Below are positions 9,861 to 19,975 of a stretch of DNA of 46,440 bases, one piece after another. The position numbers and the translations under genes were made by a program. The notes beneath the pieces were generated by a model. The model saw nothing but the letters and a program-made list of their open reading frames with translations, was not told the DNA's origin and did not search any database. How positions within the stretch are numbered: the stretch's first letter is position 1; the number at the start of each line of letters is the position of its first letter. Origin of the DNA: Candidatus Electryonea clarkiae. Lineage in GTDB: Bacteria > Electryoneota > Electryoneia > Electryoneales > Electryoneaceae. The DNA is taken from NCBI GenBank assembly GCA_030765455.1, contig JAVCCM010000121.1, positions 1-46,440 on the forward strand, read 5' to 3'.

Positions 9861-10263
9861 GAGCAACCAAAACAATCTCAACAGTTTATTTTTCCTCAAG
9901 ATGCTTATATATTATATATAAAAGGAGTCATTGAACAATATATTACTTAATTTTTGCAGAAATATTGACACTCTGGAATAAATCTGTTACGTTGATACTG
10001 TTAGTATGGTAGGTAGATAACTCTATCATTCAAAGCATGAGGATTTCCATAATTTAAGATTTTTCAGAACCCGGGTAGCTTACCTATCCGGGTTGGCTCT
10101 CTCGAGTATAATAACGTATCATCAATATTGATTTACTAGTTCGAAGACCATTAATTATTAAACAAGTGTTCAGGTTACTAACGCTAGTATTGATTCTAAA
10201 GAAGAAATTCAACAAGGGTAACCTATTTTATCTTACTCTTCAGTTAGAATGGAGATTAAAGCT
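9861..10263. other. intergenic region downstream of pfk with hairpin
   Basis: No gene seen. An 11-bp near-perfect inverted repeat at 10068-10094 (AACCCGGGTAG, loop CTTAC, CTATCCGGGTT) could end pfk transcription, though no T run follows it. The stretch is very AT-rich around 9905-9960. The cassette promoter should lie between the hairpin and 10250. Confidence 0.35.
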
Positions 10264-10722
10264 ATGTATTCTGATTTAGTGTCATCAAAAAATAATCAAG
10301 GTCTTCGTGTCCTTGATCCAGATTTACCCTTCCTTGCCTCAGAAGCTGCGATTGACCTAGACAACTTACTGTTAAAAAAGGCGCAAGATTTTACTGCAAT
10401 TAGACGCTTGGCTAAACAGTTAGCGAATTCAATGGAGTTAGATCAAACTGGTACTCAACCACGTTCTTTGATGGATCCAGCGACATTAACAGTATTAGGA
10501 GTAGCTTTTGGAGATGCCGTCAGAAATCATTCTCTACATACTATCGAAGATTTGCTTGGTGAAACTACCAAAATCGCTAGATTACTTTCGGACGATAACT
10601 TGGAGAATAACCCTGAAGAATTAGAACAAGCACGGGATATCTGTGTGGCATTATCAAAATCAGTTATGGCTTATCACAAATCAATTCGTGATCTACATCC
10701 TTCACATCCATTTCGAAGGTAA
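10264..10722 (+). CDS. uncharacterised protein, first gene of the metallopeptidase/dCTP deaminase cassette
   Basis: A 152-residue, soluble, apparently all-helical protein I do not recognise. I chose the ATG at 10264 because GGAG lies 9 nt upstream; an in-frame ATG at 10249 lies before that site. No signal peptide, membrane segment or known catalytic motif is visible. The ending HKSIRDLHPSHPFRR is basic. It is followed after 2 nt by the GTG start of the metallopeptidase-like gene, and that gene overlaps the deaminase gene, so the three form one transcription unit. The unit is AT-richer than the flanking pfk and gyrB, suggesting horizontal acquisition. A partner or regulator role is only inference. 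Confidence 0.7.
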   Translation: MYSDLVSSKNNQGLRVLDPDLPFLASEAAIDLDNLLLKKAQDFTAIRRLAKQLANSMELDQTGTQPRSLMDPATLTVLGVAFGDAVRNHSLHTIEDLLGETTKIARLLSDDNLENNPEELEQARDICVALSKSVMAYHKSIRDLHPSHPFRR

Positions 10723-10724
10723 GT

Positions 10725-11970
10725 GTGTCAACTTTAGACCACTCAAGAAAGCGACTCGCCGCAGTAATAAATGAAATCGAACGATTAAAACAATCTGAGT
10801 TTCCGTATCCACATCCCAGCCAAGCCTTAGAGCGCTTAGATCAATTGTTCAATCATCAGCGATCTGTTTTGGATAAGATTTCTTCTAGCTCAACAAACAG
10901 TGTTATCCATAGCGGATGCAGCGCATCATTGAAACAGCTTTTCGACTACGTTCCTATTCTTGGCTTTATATTACGCTCAACTAATATTCGCAATGCGTTC
11001 GAAATTTATACTCCTTTGCTGAGACTCGCTAGAAGTATTTTGAAAATCGACACAAAATTAATCTTATCGTCAGAATGGGAATTCTCGCCCTATATGTACA
11101 GTTTTATTCCTTACTTACCTGGATTTGTTCTTATTGGTTTACCTGCTACTGAATCTTCTAATCCATTACTCATCCCTTTGGCTGGACATGTTAGGGCATT
11201 CGGTATGGGAAAGTGAACGTTTTGCAGCAAAGTTTGAAAAACAAATTGAAAATGGTGTTTTGAAAGAACTGAAAAATAGTCGATGGGAAGAATATGAATT
11301 ACTCAACGTAGGATCTAAAGTATCTGATCTTGATAGTGATGATATGTTTGTCCGATCCACTTGGTTGCCAGCGTATACGTGGGCATTACTTCAATCCGAA
11401 GAGATTTTTTGTGACTTTTTGGGATTATATCTCTTTGCTGAGTCTTACCTTCACGCGTTTTCTTATCTAACGTCTCCAAGTACATCTGGTCAACGTTCTT
11501 TAGGTTACCCTAACATCACTCGTCGAATTCATCATCTTGTCTATGCAGCAACTGTTATGAAGATATCCATTCCCGCTGGATTCAAATCTGATTTTGCAAA
11601 AGAAGAAGAACCAACTGAACCATCACAAAAGCTTTTGGTGTCAATTGCAGACACTGTGTCGAACCTACTTGCTACCGACCTAATCAAACTTGTTCAGGAC
11701 TTTGCCAATGAAAAGAAACTTCATAGACGAAATCCAGATAAGGTGTCGCAAATCCAAGATGAATTTCGCAATATGATTGTTCCTACACTTGAGCAACAAA
11801 CTCTAACTGATATATTGAATGCTGGATGGAACTGTAGTCTTGACTCTGATATCTGGGATAATGTTTCTCATGATAAACTTCATGAAGCAAAGGATCAAAT
11901 TCTACAAGATCTTATATTGAAAAGCATGGAAGTGTCGGAGTATCATGAAAGGACTAAAAAAGAACAATGA
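10725..11970 (+). pseudogene. HExxH metallopeptidase-like protein, frameshifted in the zinc motif
   Basis: Two reading frames together make one protein of about 415 residues if 2 nt are restored near 11190. The first frame (GTG at 10725, with GAAGG 5 nt upstream) runs to PLLIPLAGH (His155) and then loses sense, stopping at 11216. The second continues LGHSVWESERF from 11191 to 11970. Restoring two bases gives AGHELGHSVW, an HExxH zinc motif, and about 68 residues later EEIFCDFLGLYL supplies the E-xxx-D pattern seen as third ligand in gluzincin-like peptidases. The missing bases fall in the catalytic Glu codon. Either the gene is truly dead or the sequence has an error. The stop overlaps the next start (ATGA). 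Confidence 0.75.
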
Positions 11971-12596
11971 TCATCAATGCTGGACAGATCGCGAGAGAAT
12001 TGAAACATCCTTTAAATGCAGATGATCCGTTAATCATTACGCCATCACCAGATTTAGAGGAACTCAAGAAGTCAGGCTCGGCTTCCATTGATCTTCGTTT
12101 GGGTTGTTGGTTCTTAGCATGCCGAGCAAGTAGAACAGGATTGCTGGACGTTTATAAAAGTCAAGACGTTATTCCAAGTGAAGCTAAATTGACTAAATCC
12201 TACTATGTACCTTTTGGAGATGGTTTCGTTTTGCACCCTCGAGCATTTGTACTTGGAGTAACATTAGAATGGATTCGTTTGCCAACTGATCGTTCAGCTA
12301 TGGTAATTGGTAGATCATCATGGGGTAGACATGGATTGATCATAGCCACAGCCACTGGAGTACATCCTGGTTTTACTGGATGCCTCACTCTTGAACTCTC
12401 AAATGTAGGGGAAATACCAATTATGATAAAGCCTGGAACAACAATTTGTCAGATATTTATTCACAAAGTAGAAGGTGGAGATCCCAAATTTGTTGACCAA
12501 AGTTCCTTTATAGGTAGTAGGAAACCAACGCTTGGCGCAATAAAACTAGACGAAATCGCTCGGCTATTAGCAAATGATGATTTCAATAATCAATAA
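11967..12596 (+). CDS. dCTP deaminase / dUTPase-family protein
   Basis: A 209-residue member of the trimeric dCTP deaminase/dUTPase fold. Motifs match E. coli Dcd: SIDLRLG (40-46), FVLHPRAFVLGVTLEWI (about 88-104), GRSS with Arg121 (115-121) and LTLELSN with the catalytic-position Glu143. The usual IDPG motif reads VHPG (132-135), so the Asp is His133. The product may deaminate dCTP or a relative, but the changed motif leaves substrate uncertain. Its start overlaps the preceding stop in ATGA, implying coupled translation. dCTP deaminases are known both in housekeeping dUMP supply and in phage defence by nucleotide depletion. The neighbouring peptidase-like gene favours a non-housekeeping role, by inference. 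Confidence 0.85.
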   Translation: MIINAGQIARELKHPLNADDPLIITPSPDLEELKKSGSASIDLRLGCWFLACRASRTGLLDVYKSQDVIPSEAKLTKSYYVPFGDGFVLHPRAFVLGVTLEWIRLPTDRSAMVIGRSSWGRHGLIIATATGVHPGFTGCLTLELSNVGEIPIMIKPGTTICQIFIHKVEGGDPKFVDQSSFIGSRKPTLGAIKLDEIARLLANDDFNNQ

Positions 12597-12664
12597 AATA
12601 TCAAACTTATTCAAGACAGAGATACCCTCCAACTAATGAAAACTGTTGTTTGAAGTTGTTGAGC

Positions 12665-14698
<2,034 letters not shown>

Positions 14699-14747
14699 TT
14701 AAGAAGTTATCTCTATAAATACAAATAAATCTATTAATAATTTACTT

Positions 14748-15146
14748 TCAGCCGGTTAACATTATCTCCTTCACAATATCAGTCTTTACTGATTTGTTGA
14801 TTTTTTCAATGATTTCAGCTCTTAAAAACAACAGATGATGTCTCCATGTGCTTTCTTTGACACGTAAGATCAATCTTCCATGTTCCAATCTAAGCGGTGA
14901 AGAATGATCTGCGATATTAGCTCCGACTATTTCACGCCATCTTATCCCAATTTCAGCTTCAGCCAACCTTGATTTTGAACCTATTGAATCCTTCCATTTA
15001 CTGATAGCAGTTGAAACATTGATTACATTTTTACGTCTGGAGAATGAATATTTTGACACACCTGATATTTTATTGCGTTTACGCTTTTCTTTGGTCTCTT
15101 TTTCCCAACTCTCCCAGGCGTTAAGACCATTCATAAAATCCTTCAT
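14748..15146 (-). CDS. dciA: DciA-like protein (DUF721)
   Basis: A 132-residue DUF721-family protein. DciA is the ancestral loader/operator of the replicative helicase DnaB in bacteria lacking DnaC or DnaI. The conserved core is WREIVGANIADHSSPLRLEHGRLILRVKESTWRHHL in pieces (about 68-105): W-R-E-IVG, then a KH-like region ending in S-W-RHHL. The N-terminal 45 residues are basic and probably disordered. The ATG overlaps the dnaN stop in TGATG, so translation is coupled. In many genomes recF stands between dnaN and this gene; here it is absent. Position beside dnaN and dnaA supports the replication role. Confidence 0.8.
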   Translation of the reverse strand: MKDFMNGLNAWESWEKETKEKRKRNKISGVSKYSFSRRKNVINVSTAISKWKDSIGSKSRLAEAEIGIRWREIVGANIADHSSPLRLEHGRLILRVKESTWRHHLLFLRAEIIEKINKSVKTDIVKEIMLTG

Positions 15147-16264
15147 CAGTTCAATCTTACCGGCATGATTAACATCATGAAATCTTCATTCTCTTTCTGT
15201 TCAATCGGTCTTACAATTCCTGCTTTCTTTTCAGCGCCAAATTCTATTCTCAATTCATCGGTGTCAATCTGTTTCATTAATTCGAGAACGTATGTGGCAT
15301 TATATCCCACGACTCTATCATCACCATTGAAAGAAGCAGAAATTTTTTCACTTCCCCTTCCGCCAAGTTCTATATCTTCGGCAGATATTTCAATGGAATT
15401 AGAAGAAATATTCAGTACAATTTGATGACTTATTGGATTAGCAAAAATTTGTGCTCTTCTAATCATCTTGGTGAATAATTCAGTGGAGACAATCAGGTGA
15501 GAATCATTATCCTTTGGGATCACACTTTCATAGTGCGGATATTTACCTTCAATTAATCTGCTGTAAATTGTTATATTATCAAGTTTTAACATTATTTGAT
15601 TGGAACCAATCGAAAATACAATATCTCCTTCTTCAGGCAAATTTCTCTGAATCATATCCAGCGCCTTCACCGGCACGATCAATTCCTGTGGTTCGCCATC
15701 ATATTCAAATTTTTGATCTATAATTCTTACAAGTCGATGTCCATCGGTAGTAACGAATTTTAATTCCTGGGGCATTATCTCGAAAAACACACCGGTCAAA
15801 GCCGGTCTCAATTCATCTTTGGATACAGCAAAAATAGTTCTCGTAATTGATGACTTTAATCTCTTTGCTTCAATAGAAAAGTTCGATGCCCCTGTAAATT
15901 CAGGTAAGCTGGGAAAATCCTGCGCTGAAATTCCCGGAACATGATATTCTCCTTCACCAGCTTTAATTTGCATATGCATGTTTTCATCAAGAAAGAAGTC
16001 TAATTCCATTCCCTCCAATTCTCTAATAATATCACCGACTTTTTTTGCCGGTACAGCAATACTGCCGTCTTTAATACCACTAACCTTAATTTCAGTCAAT
16101 ACTGAAAGTTCAAGATCAGTTGCAATAAGCTGAAGTAGGTCTCCCTCCAGTTTCAACAATACATTTGAAAGTATTGGAAGCGTTGACTTAGATGGAACAG
16201 CAGGCGATACACGACTGAAAGTTTCCAGAAAATCCGACTGTGAAACAGTAAACTGCATATTCAA
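15146..16264 (-). CDS. dnaN: DNA polymerase III beta sliding clamp
   Basis: The processivity clamp, 372 residues, forming a ring dimer of three repeated domains per subunit. The start MQFTVSQSDFLETFSRVSPAV, the internal GISAQDFPSLPEF and TDGHRLV motifs, and the C-terminal LMLIMPVRLN ending (hydrophobic cleft that binds client polymerases) are all typical. It lies downstream of dnaA across a 420-bp gap with DnaA boxes, and its stop overlaps the dciA start by one base. Confidence 0.97.
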   Translation of the reverse strand: MNMQFTVSQSDFLETFSRVSPAVPSKSTLPILSNVLLKLEGDLLQLIATDLELSVLTEIKVSGIKDGSIAVPAKKVGDIIRELEGMELDFFLDENMHMQIKAGEGEYHVPGISAQDFPSLPEFTGASNFSIEAKRLKSSITRTIFAVSKDELRPALTGVFFEIMPQELKFVTTDGHRLVRIIDQKFEYDGEPQELIVPVKALDMIQRNLPEEGDIVFSIGSNQIMLKLDNITIYSRLIEGKYPHYESVIPKDNDSHLIVSTELFTKMIRRAQIFANPISHQIVLNISSNSIEISAEDIELGGRGSEKISASFNGDDRVVGYNATYVLELMKQIDTDELRIEFGAEKKAGIVRPIEQKENEDFMMLIMPVRLN

Positions 16265-16684
16265 TTTCTCCCAAGTATAACTATTAAAGATATATTAATG
16301 AATTGTTGTTATTATTACTATGTGAATAATTTGGATAACTAAGAAAAAACATCAAAAGTTCTTTATTTCTTATATGGATAATTATTCACAGAACAAAAAA
16401 TATTATCTTAATAACATATCCTGATATTAACATGGATGTCAAAATATTTAGAAGTGAAAATAATTATTAACAAGAAAACAACAATTTCTCTTTCACATGT
16501 GAATAAGTAATGTTAATAAGTTGAGATAAAACAGCTAAACAGATAAAAAACTGAATTTTCAAATATACATTATAGGACTGCTTACGTCAACTATTAAAAT
16601 ATTGAGAAGTAAAAACAGGCATATTAATCGTCAATTGTTTTGCAGGAATAACATTACTAAAAATAAAAAACAAAAAAGTAAATA
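16265..16684. other. candidate replication origin (oriC), dnaN-dnaA gap
   Basis: A very AT-rich 420-bp gap carrying DnaA-box-like 9-mers. TTATTCACA-type boxes (one mismatch from TTATCCACA) occur at 16321-16329 (minus), 16382-16390 (plus) and 16498-16506 (minus). Further one-mismatch forms are TTTGGATAA at 16330-16338 and TATGGATAA at 16373-16381. The first two abut, and the pair at 16373-16390 is back to back. The AT-rich surroundings could serve as the unwinding element. Location beside dnaA is the commonest oriC site in bacteria. No experiment or skew calculation backs this here. Confidence 0.7.
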
Positions 16685-18112
16685 TCAGGCAGCTTTTGCA
16701 AGTATACGGTTAATAATATTATCATAAAATGATGCAAAATCAGCATCGGATTTTACCCACTTGTTTACCTCTTTTTTCGCATGTAATACAGTCGTATGAT
16801 CTCTGTTTCCAAAATGACGACCCACTTGTTTCAATGAAAGTCCACATAACCTGAGACAGAGCGACATTGCTATCATTCTTACCCTTGCTGTGGGCTGGGT
16901 TCGTGTTTTAGACAGCATCAAATCTACAGGAATATCAAAGTAATCAGAAACAGAGTACTGAACCATATCTATTGAAACCCTGGTATGGAAACTTCCAAAC
17001 AAATCATTCAATACAGATCTTGCATGTGAAATGGTAATACCGGATCCGTTCAGACTTGAATGCGCAAGAATACGAATAACCGCTCCTTGCAGGTCCCTGA
17101 CGTTTTGTGAAAAATGTTCGGCTATCAGGAAACTCACATCTTCAGGAAGTTCTACGCCGTCCTCCTCTGCAAAACTTTCTACAATAGCCACGCGCGTATC
17201 AAAATCAGGTGGACCTATATCACACACCAGGCCGCTGCGTATCCTGCTCGCCAGTCTTTCCTGTAATCCAATATCACGTGGAGACTGGTCAGACGAAAGA
17301 ACGATCTGCTTGCCATCCTGATGAAGGGCATTGAATATATGAAAGAATTCCATCTGGGTCCCGTCCCGTCCCATTAGAAATTGAACATCGTCAAAAAGAA
17401 ATATATCTACTTCTTTGCAGCGAGCGGAGAATGCCATAGCACGCTTATTCTTGATAGCTTCAACGAATTCCTTGGTGAAAGTTTCACTATCAGTGTATAA
17501 TATCCTGATATTCGGATAATTTTTTAAGGCTTCGTGACCGATAGCCTGAAGAAGATGAGTTTTACCTAATCCCACTCCGCCATATATTAAGAGTGGGTTC
17601 CTGTTTGTTTTACCGGGAGACTGACCAACGTCAAGACATGCTGCGAGAGCAAACCGGTTGGTGGGACCCTCGATAAAATTATTAAATTGATATCTGCTGT
17701 TCAAATTTGCTTTTCGTTTTGCAGAACCTCCATTATCACCGCCTGTTTCTGGTTTCGGTACCGTCATTTCAGGAACAATTTGAGTATTTGGTAAAGATTT
17801 ATCTTTTTTCTCAACAGGAGAAGCAATGGAATATTTTAAACAAATATCATTTCCAAACGTATCTTGCAATGCTTTCTCGATCAGTGTAGAATAATGACCT
17901 TCTATCCAGTCATAATAAAACTTGCTGGGTACCTCAACCGACAGGGTTCCATCGGCAAAACCGAGTGGAACAATCGGTTTAAACCAGGTGAGATAAGTTT
18001 GCTGAGAGCTTAGGTTTCGTTCTATCGAAACGCAAAAAAGATCCCAAGCCTGCCTCGCCGCCTCGACCTCTGATTCAGAAGCAGGATGAGAAACCAATTG
18101 AACTTCAGACAT
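16685..18112 (-). CDS. dnaA: chromosomal replication initiator DnaA
   Basis: The initiator that binds DnaA boxes and melts oriC, 475 residues. Domain I (about 1-90) begins AWDLFCVSIERNLSSQQTYLTWFKPI. A poorly conserved linker runs to about 140. The AAA+ domain has the Walker A motif GGVGLGKTH (178-186), the Walker B region IFLFDDVQFL (about 237-246) and ERLASRIRSGL (sensor/arginine region). The C-terminal helix-turn-helix carries the DnaA signature RDHTTVLHAKKEV (about 441-453). It leads the dnaA-dnaN-dciA-gyrB block on the minus strand. DnaA boxes directly upstream (18134-18156) suggest autoregulation. Confidence 0.98.
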   Translation of the reverse strand: MSEVQLVSHPASESEVEAARQAWDLFCVSIERNLSSQQTYLTWFKPIVPLGFADGTLSVEVPSKFYYDWIEGHYSTLIEKALQDTFGNDICLKYSIASPVEKKDKSLPNTQIVPEMTVPKPETGGDNGGSAKRKANLNSRYQFNNFIEGPTNRFALAACLDVGQSPGKTNRNPLLIYGGVGLGKTHLLQAIGHEALKNYPNIRILYTDSETFTKEFVEAIKNKRAMAFSARCKEVDIFLFDDVQFLMGRDGTQMEFFHIFNALHQDGKQIVLSSDQSPRDIGLQERLASRIRSGLVCDIGPPDFDTRVAIVESFAEEDGVELPEDVSFLIAEHFSQNVRDLQGAVIRILAHSSLNGSGITISHARSVLNDLFGSFHTRVSIDMVQYSVSDYFDIPVDLMLSKTRTQPTARVRMIAMSLCLRLCGLSLKQVGRHFGNRDHTTVLHAKKEVNKWVKSDADFASFYDNIINRILAKAA

Positions 18113-18658
18113 AAAAACAACCCGTTATTAAGGTGTGGATAACTATATGTTGATAACTTCAAAATACTCAGCCTAAACACTTGTCAGAGTTGCATGTCGG
18201 CTGAAATATTGGATGTGAATAACTCGCTGGAACCCAATAATAATAAGGGGAATAGGGGTTCTGCTCGTTTGAGTGAAAGTAAAATATCAAGACATTGATT
18301 ATGAGTCAAGAGAGAATTGAGAATGAGCAGAAAAGGATACCTCTATTTACATAAACGAGGCGGAGTGTGAAGTGAATTTCACACTAAATTTAATATCTTG
18401 AAGACCACCTTCTTTTCAGTTGTGACTCTCGTTACTGTGAACCAAACTACGTAGCATAATTTATTGAGCTATTCTCTTATTTGACCGTAGAGTCCACAAA
18501 TGCATCACAGGAAATAATGAACTATTCCATCAAGTCAAATAATGACACAGACTACCATATGATTCGATCAAGTAATATAAATATTGTTATCTGCATTTGT
18601 TGTGAATATTTCGCCTGAAATTTGTTATATTACACAAAAATTTAAATGGAATGAATTA
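18113..18658. other. dnaA upstream region with DnaA boxes
   Basis: No gene seen in this 546-bp divergent region between dnaA and the polysaccharide operon. A perfect DnaA box, TTATCCACA, lies on the minus strand at 18134-18142. One-mismatch forms are TTATCAACA at 18148-18156 and TTATTCACA at 18214-18222, both minus strand. They sit where the dnaA promoter should be and could serve autoregulation or be the second half of a bipartite origin with 16265-16684. A 22-bp palindrome lies at 18364-18385. Confidence 0.65.
18364..18385. promoter_or_regulatory. 22-bp palindrome, possible operator
   Basis: Perfect 8-bp inverted repeat AGTGTGAA (18364-18371) and TTCACACT (18378-18385) with a 6-nt centre. 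It lies between the divergent dnaA and polysaccharide operons. The spacing fits neither CRP (TGTGA-N6-TCACA) nor Rex, so the binding protein is unknown. Confidence 0.4.
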
Positions 18659-18943
18659 ATGGACGTGCACAGGTCAGTGTCGGGAGTCATTTCGCAGGAA
18701 GTAGATGAAGGTCTTTTACTGTTGCGTGATGACGGGCAATACATACTTTTGAACCAGACCGCCGAAAAAGTATGGAAGGGCCTGGAAAATTTCAATAGTG
18801 AAGAAGAGCTGGCAAGAATTCTGTCTTCTGAAGATGGCTCTCCGAAATACGAAGTCTGTCTTGGTCACGTAAAAACATTGCTTTCGGGATTGATTCTCAG
18901 CGGATTTATAGAGAAAGATAATGATACACCGCGTCATAGGTGA
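18659..18943 (+). CDS. PqqD-family peptide-chaperone-like protein
   Basis: A 94-residue protein from the ATG at 18659, resembling PqqD/RRE (RiPP recognition element) winged-helix domains: LLLLRDDGQYILLNQTAEKVW followed by helical segments ending LSGLILSGFIEKD. PqqD proteins bind precursor peptides, but many are found with polysaccharide genes rather than peptide-modifying enzymes. An in-frame TTG at 18584 would add 25 residues before the family start, so I rejected it. Its end overlaps the start of the HprK-like gene by 23 bp. No radical SAM enzyme or precursor peptide is seen nearby. Confidence 0.75.
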   Translation: MDVHRSVSGVISQEVDEGLLLLRDDGQYILLNQTAEKVWKGLENFNSEEELARILSSEDGSPKYEVCLGHVKTLLSGLILSGFIEKDNDTPRHR

Positions 18944-19799
18944 GACCGCAATTACAATCGAACATGATCCTAAAATTCCGACCCTCAGCTTTCCTTTAGG
19001 TGAGTCTGTAAAACATAGGGTTGTCAGTGACATAGATGTAAAAATGGGAGTGGGCAACCTATGTGTTGATGTTCCTCACGGAAAGCCTGTTTTGAAACGT
19101 GGCGAAATTACCGCAACGGGGGATAGAAAACGCATAATCTGGACTCACCCGGCAATCGGATCCTTTATTGAATCGCTGCCAATGATAGGAAGCGTAAGGA
19201 TTATGATGCCGATCAGTGACTGGTTAAGAACACCGGATATCCTTCATCAGGTAATTATGCCAGGTCTCATGTTTCCTCTCGTGGAAAGAAGAATTATCGC
19301 AATTCATGCCAGTGCCGTTATTTATAATGGCAAAGGAATCCTGTTCGCCGGACCCTCAGGAAGCGGCAAAACAACGCTTGCTTTAAGGATGGTCGATAAA
19401 GGAGCAATATTTGTTGCTGAAGATATGATTTTTCTAACCATCGATGATAAAGTTGGATTTGTTGCCTGGGGGCTCGGAGATACACCACGTGCGGACAAAG
19501 CTGCCTGGAATCGATTTTCTAAATGGAATCCCGGAAAGAAAGACTGGGCAGGAAAAATGTCAATTAGCATAGACAATATTCGCCACGCGAAAAAAACCGT
19601 TGTATCAAAATTATTCTGGCTGGGTAAGAGTAGGGACGGGCAAGCCCATCATCTACTTTCGCTCCTGTCGGCATCTTTCCATTCAATTAATTTGGAACAG
19701 ACATCAAAAATCCTTGCAAAATTTATTGAAGATGTTGGATTTACAAAGGTATCTCATCCGGACGAAGCCTTTAGTCTTGCATTAAAAAAAACACCATGA
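18921..19799 (+). CDS. HPr kinase-related P-loop protein
   Basis: A 292-residue protein with the P-loop GPSGSGKTTLALRM (about 139-152) preceded by IHASAVIYNGKGILFA and followed by GAIFVAEDM, the arrangement of the C-terminal kinase domain of HPr kinase/phosphorylase. No HPr protein or PTS genes are nearby, and the N-terminal half is unlike true HprK. HprK-related kinases paired with PqqD-like proteins recur in exopolysaccharide loci, so a role in polysaccharide assembly or its control is inferred. Its start lies inside the pqqD-like gene, and a 176-bp gap separates it from the Wza-like gene. Confidence 0.75.
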   Translation: MIHRVIGETAITIEHDPKIPTLSFPLGESVKHRVVSDIDVKMGVGNLCVDVPHGKPVLKRGEITATGDRKRIIWTHPAIGSFIESLPMIGSVRIMMPISDWLRTPDILHQVIMPGLMFPLVERRIIAIHASAVIYNGKGILFAGPSGSGKTTLALRMVDKGAIFVAEDMIFLTIDDKVGFVAWGLGDTPRADKAAWNRFSKWNPGKKDWAGKMSISIDNIRHAKKTVVSKLFWLGKSRDGQAHHLLSLLSASFHSINLEQTSKILAKFIEDVGFTKVSHPDEAFSLALKKTP

Positions 19800-19975
19800 T
19801 TTTGCCAAAACATCAGGTTGTTTCGCTTCCTCACATTACAGCGGTGTTTATTTTTCTTCAGGAACTAATTAAATTGAAAAATGTGTTGTGGCAAATAAAA
19901 TCAATAGCATTTGCAGTTTTGTAATAATATCTTATCACATTCAAGTACAACATCTCAAAAAGCGGGAAAAATAGC

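Noticed and set aside
10068..10094. Riboswitch or attenuator upstream of the cassette
   Set aside because: A simple single hairpin without conserved riboswitch elements; more likely the end of the pfk transcript.
11181..11220. Programmed frameshift in the metallopeptidase gene
   Set aside because: No slippery heptamer or downstream structure seen, and any single shift still omits the catalytic Glu; a deletion or error explains it better.
18364..18385. CRP or Rex binding site
   Set aside because: TGTGA to TCACA spacing is 8 nt here, against 6 for CRP; Rex sites have TGTGAA-N4-TTCACA, here 6.
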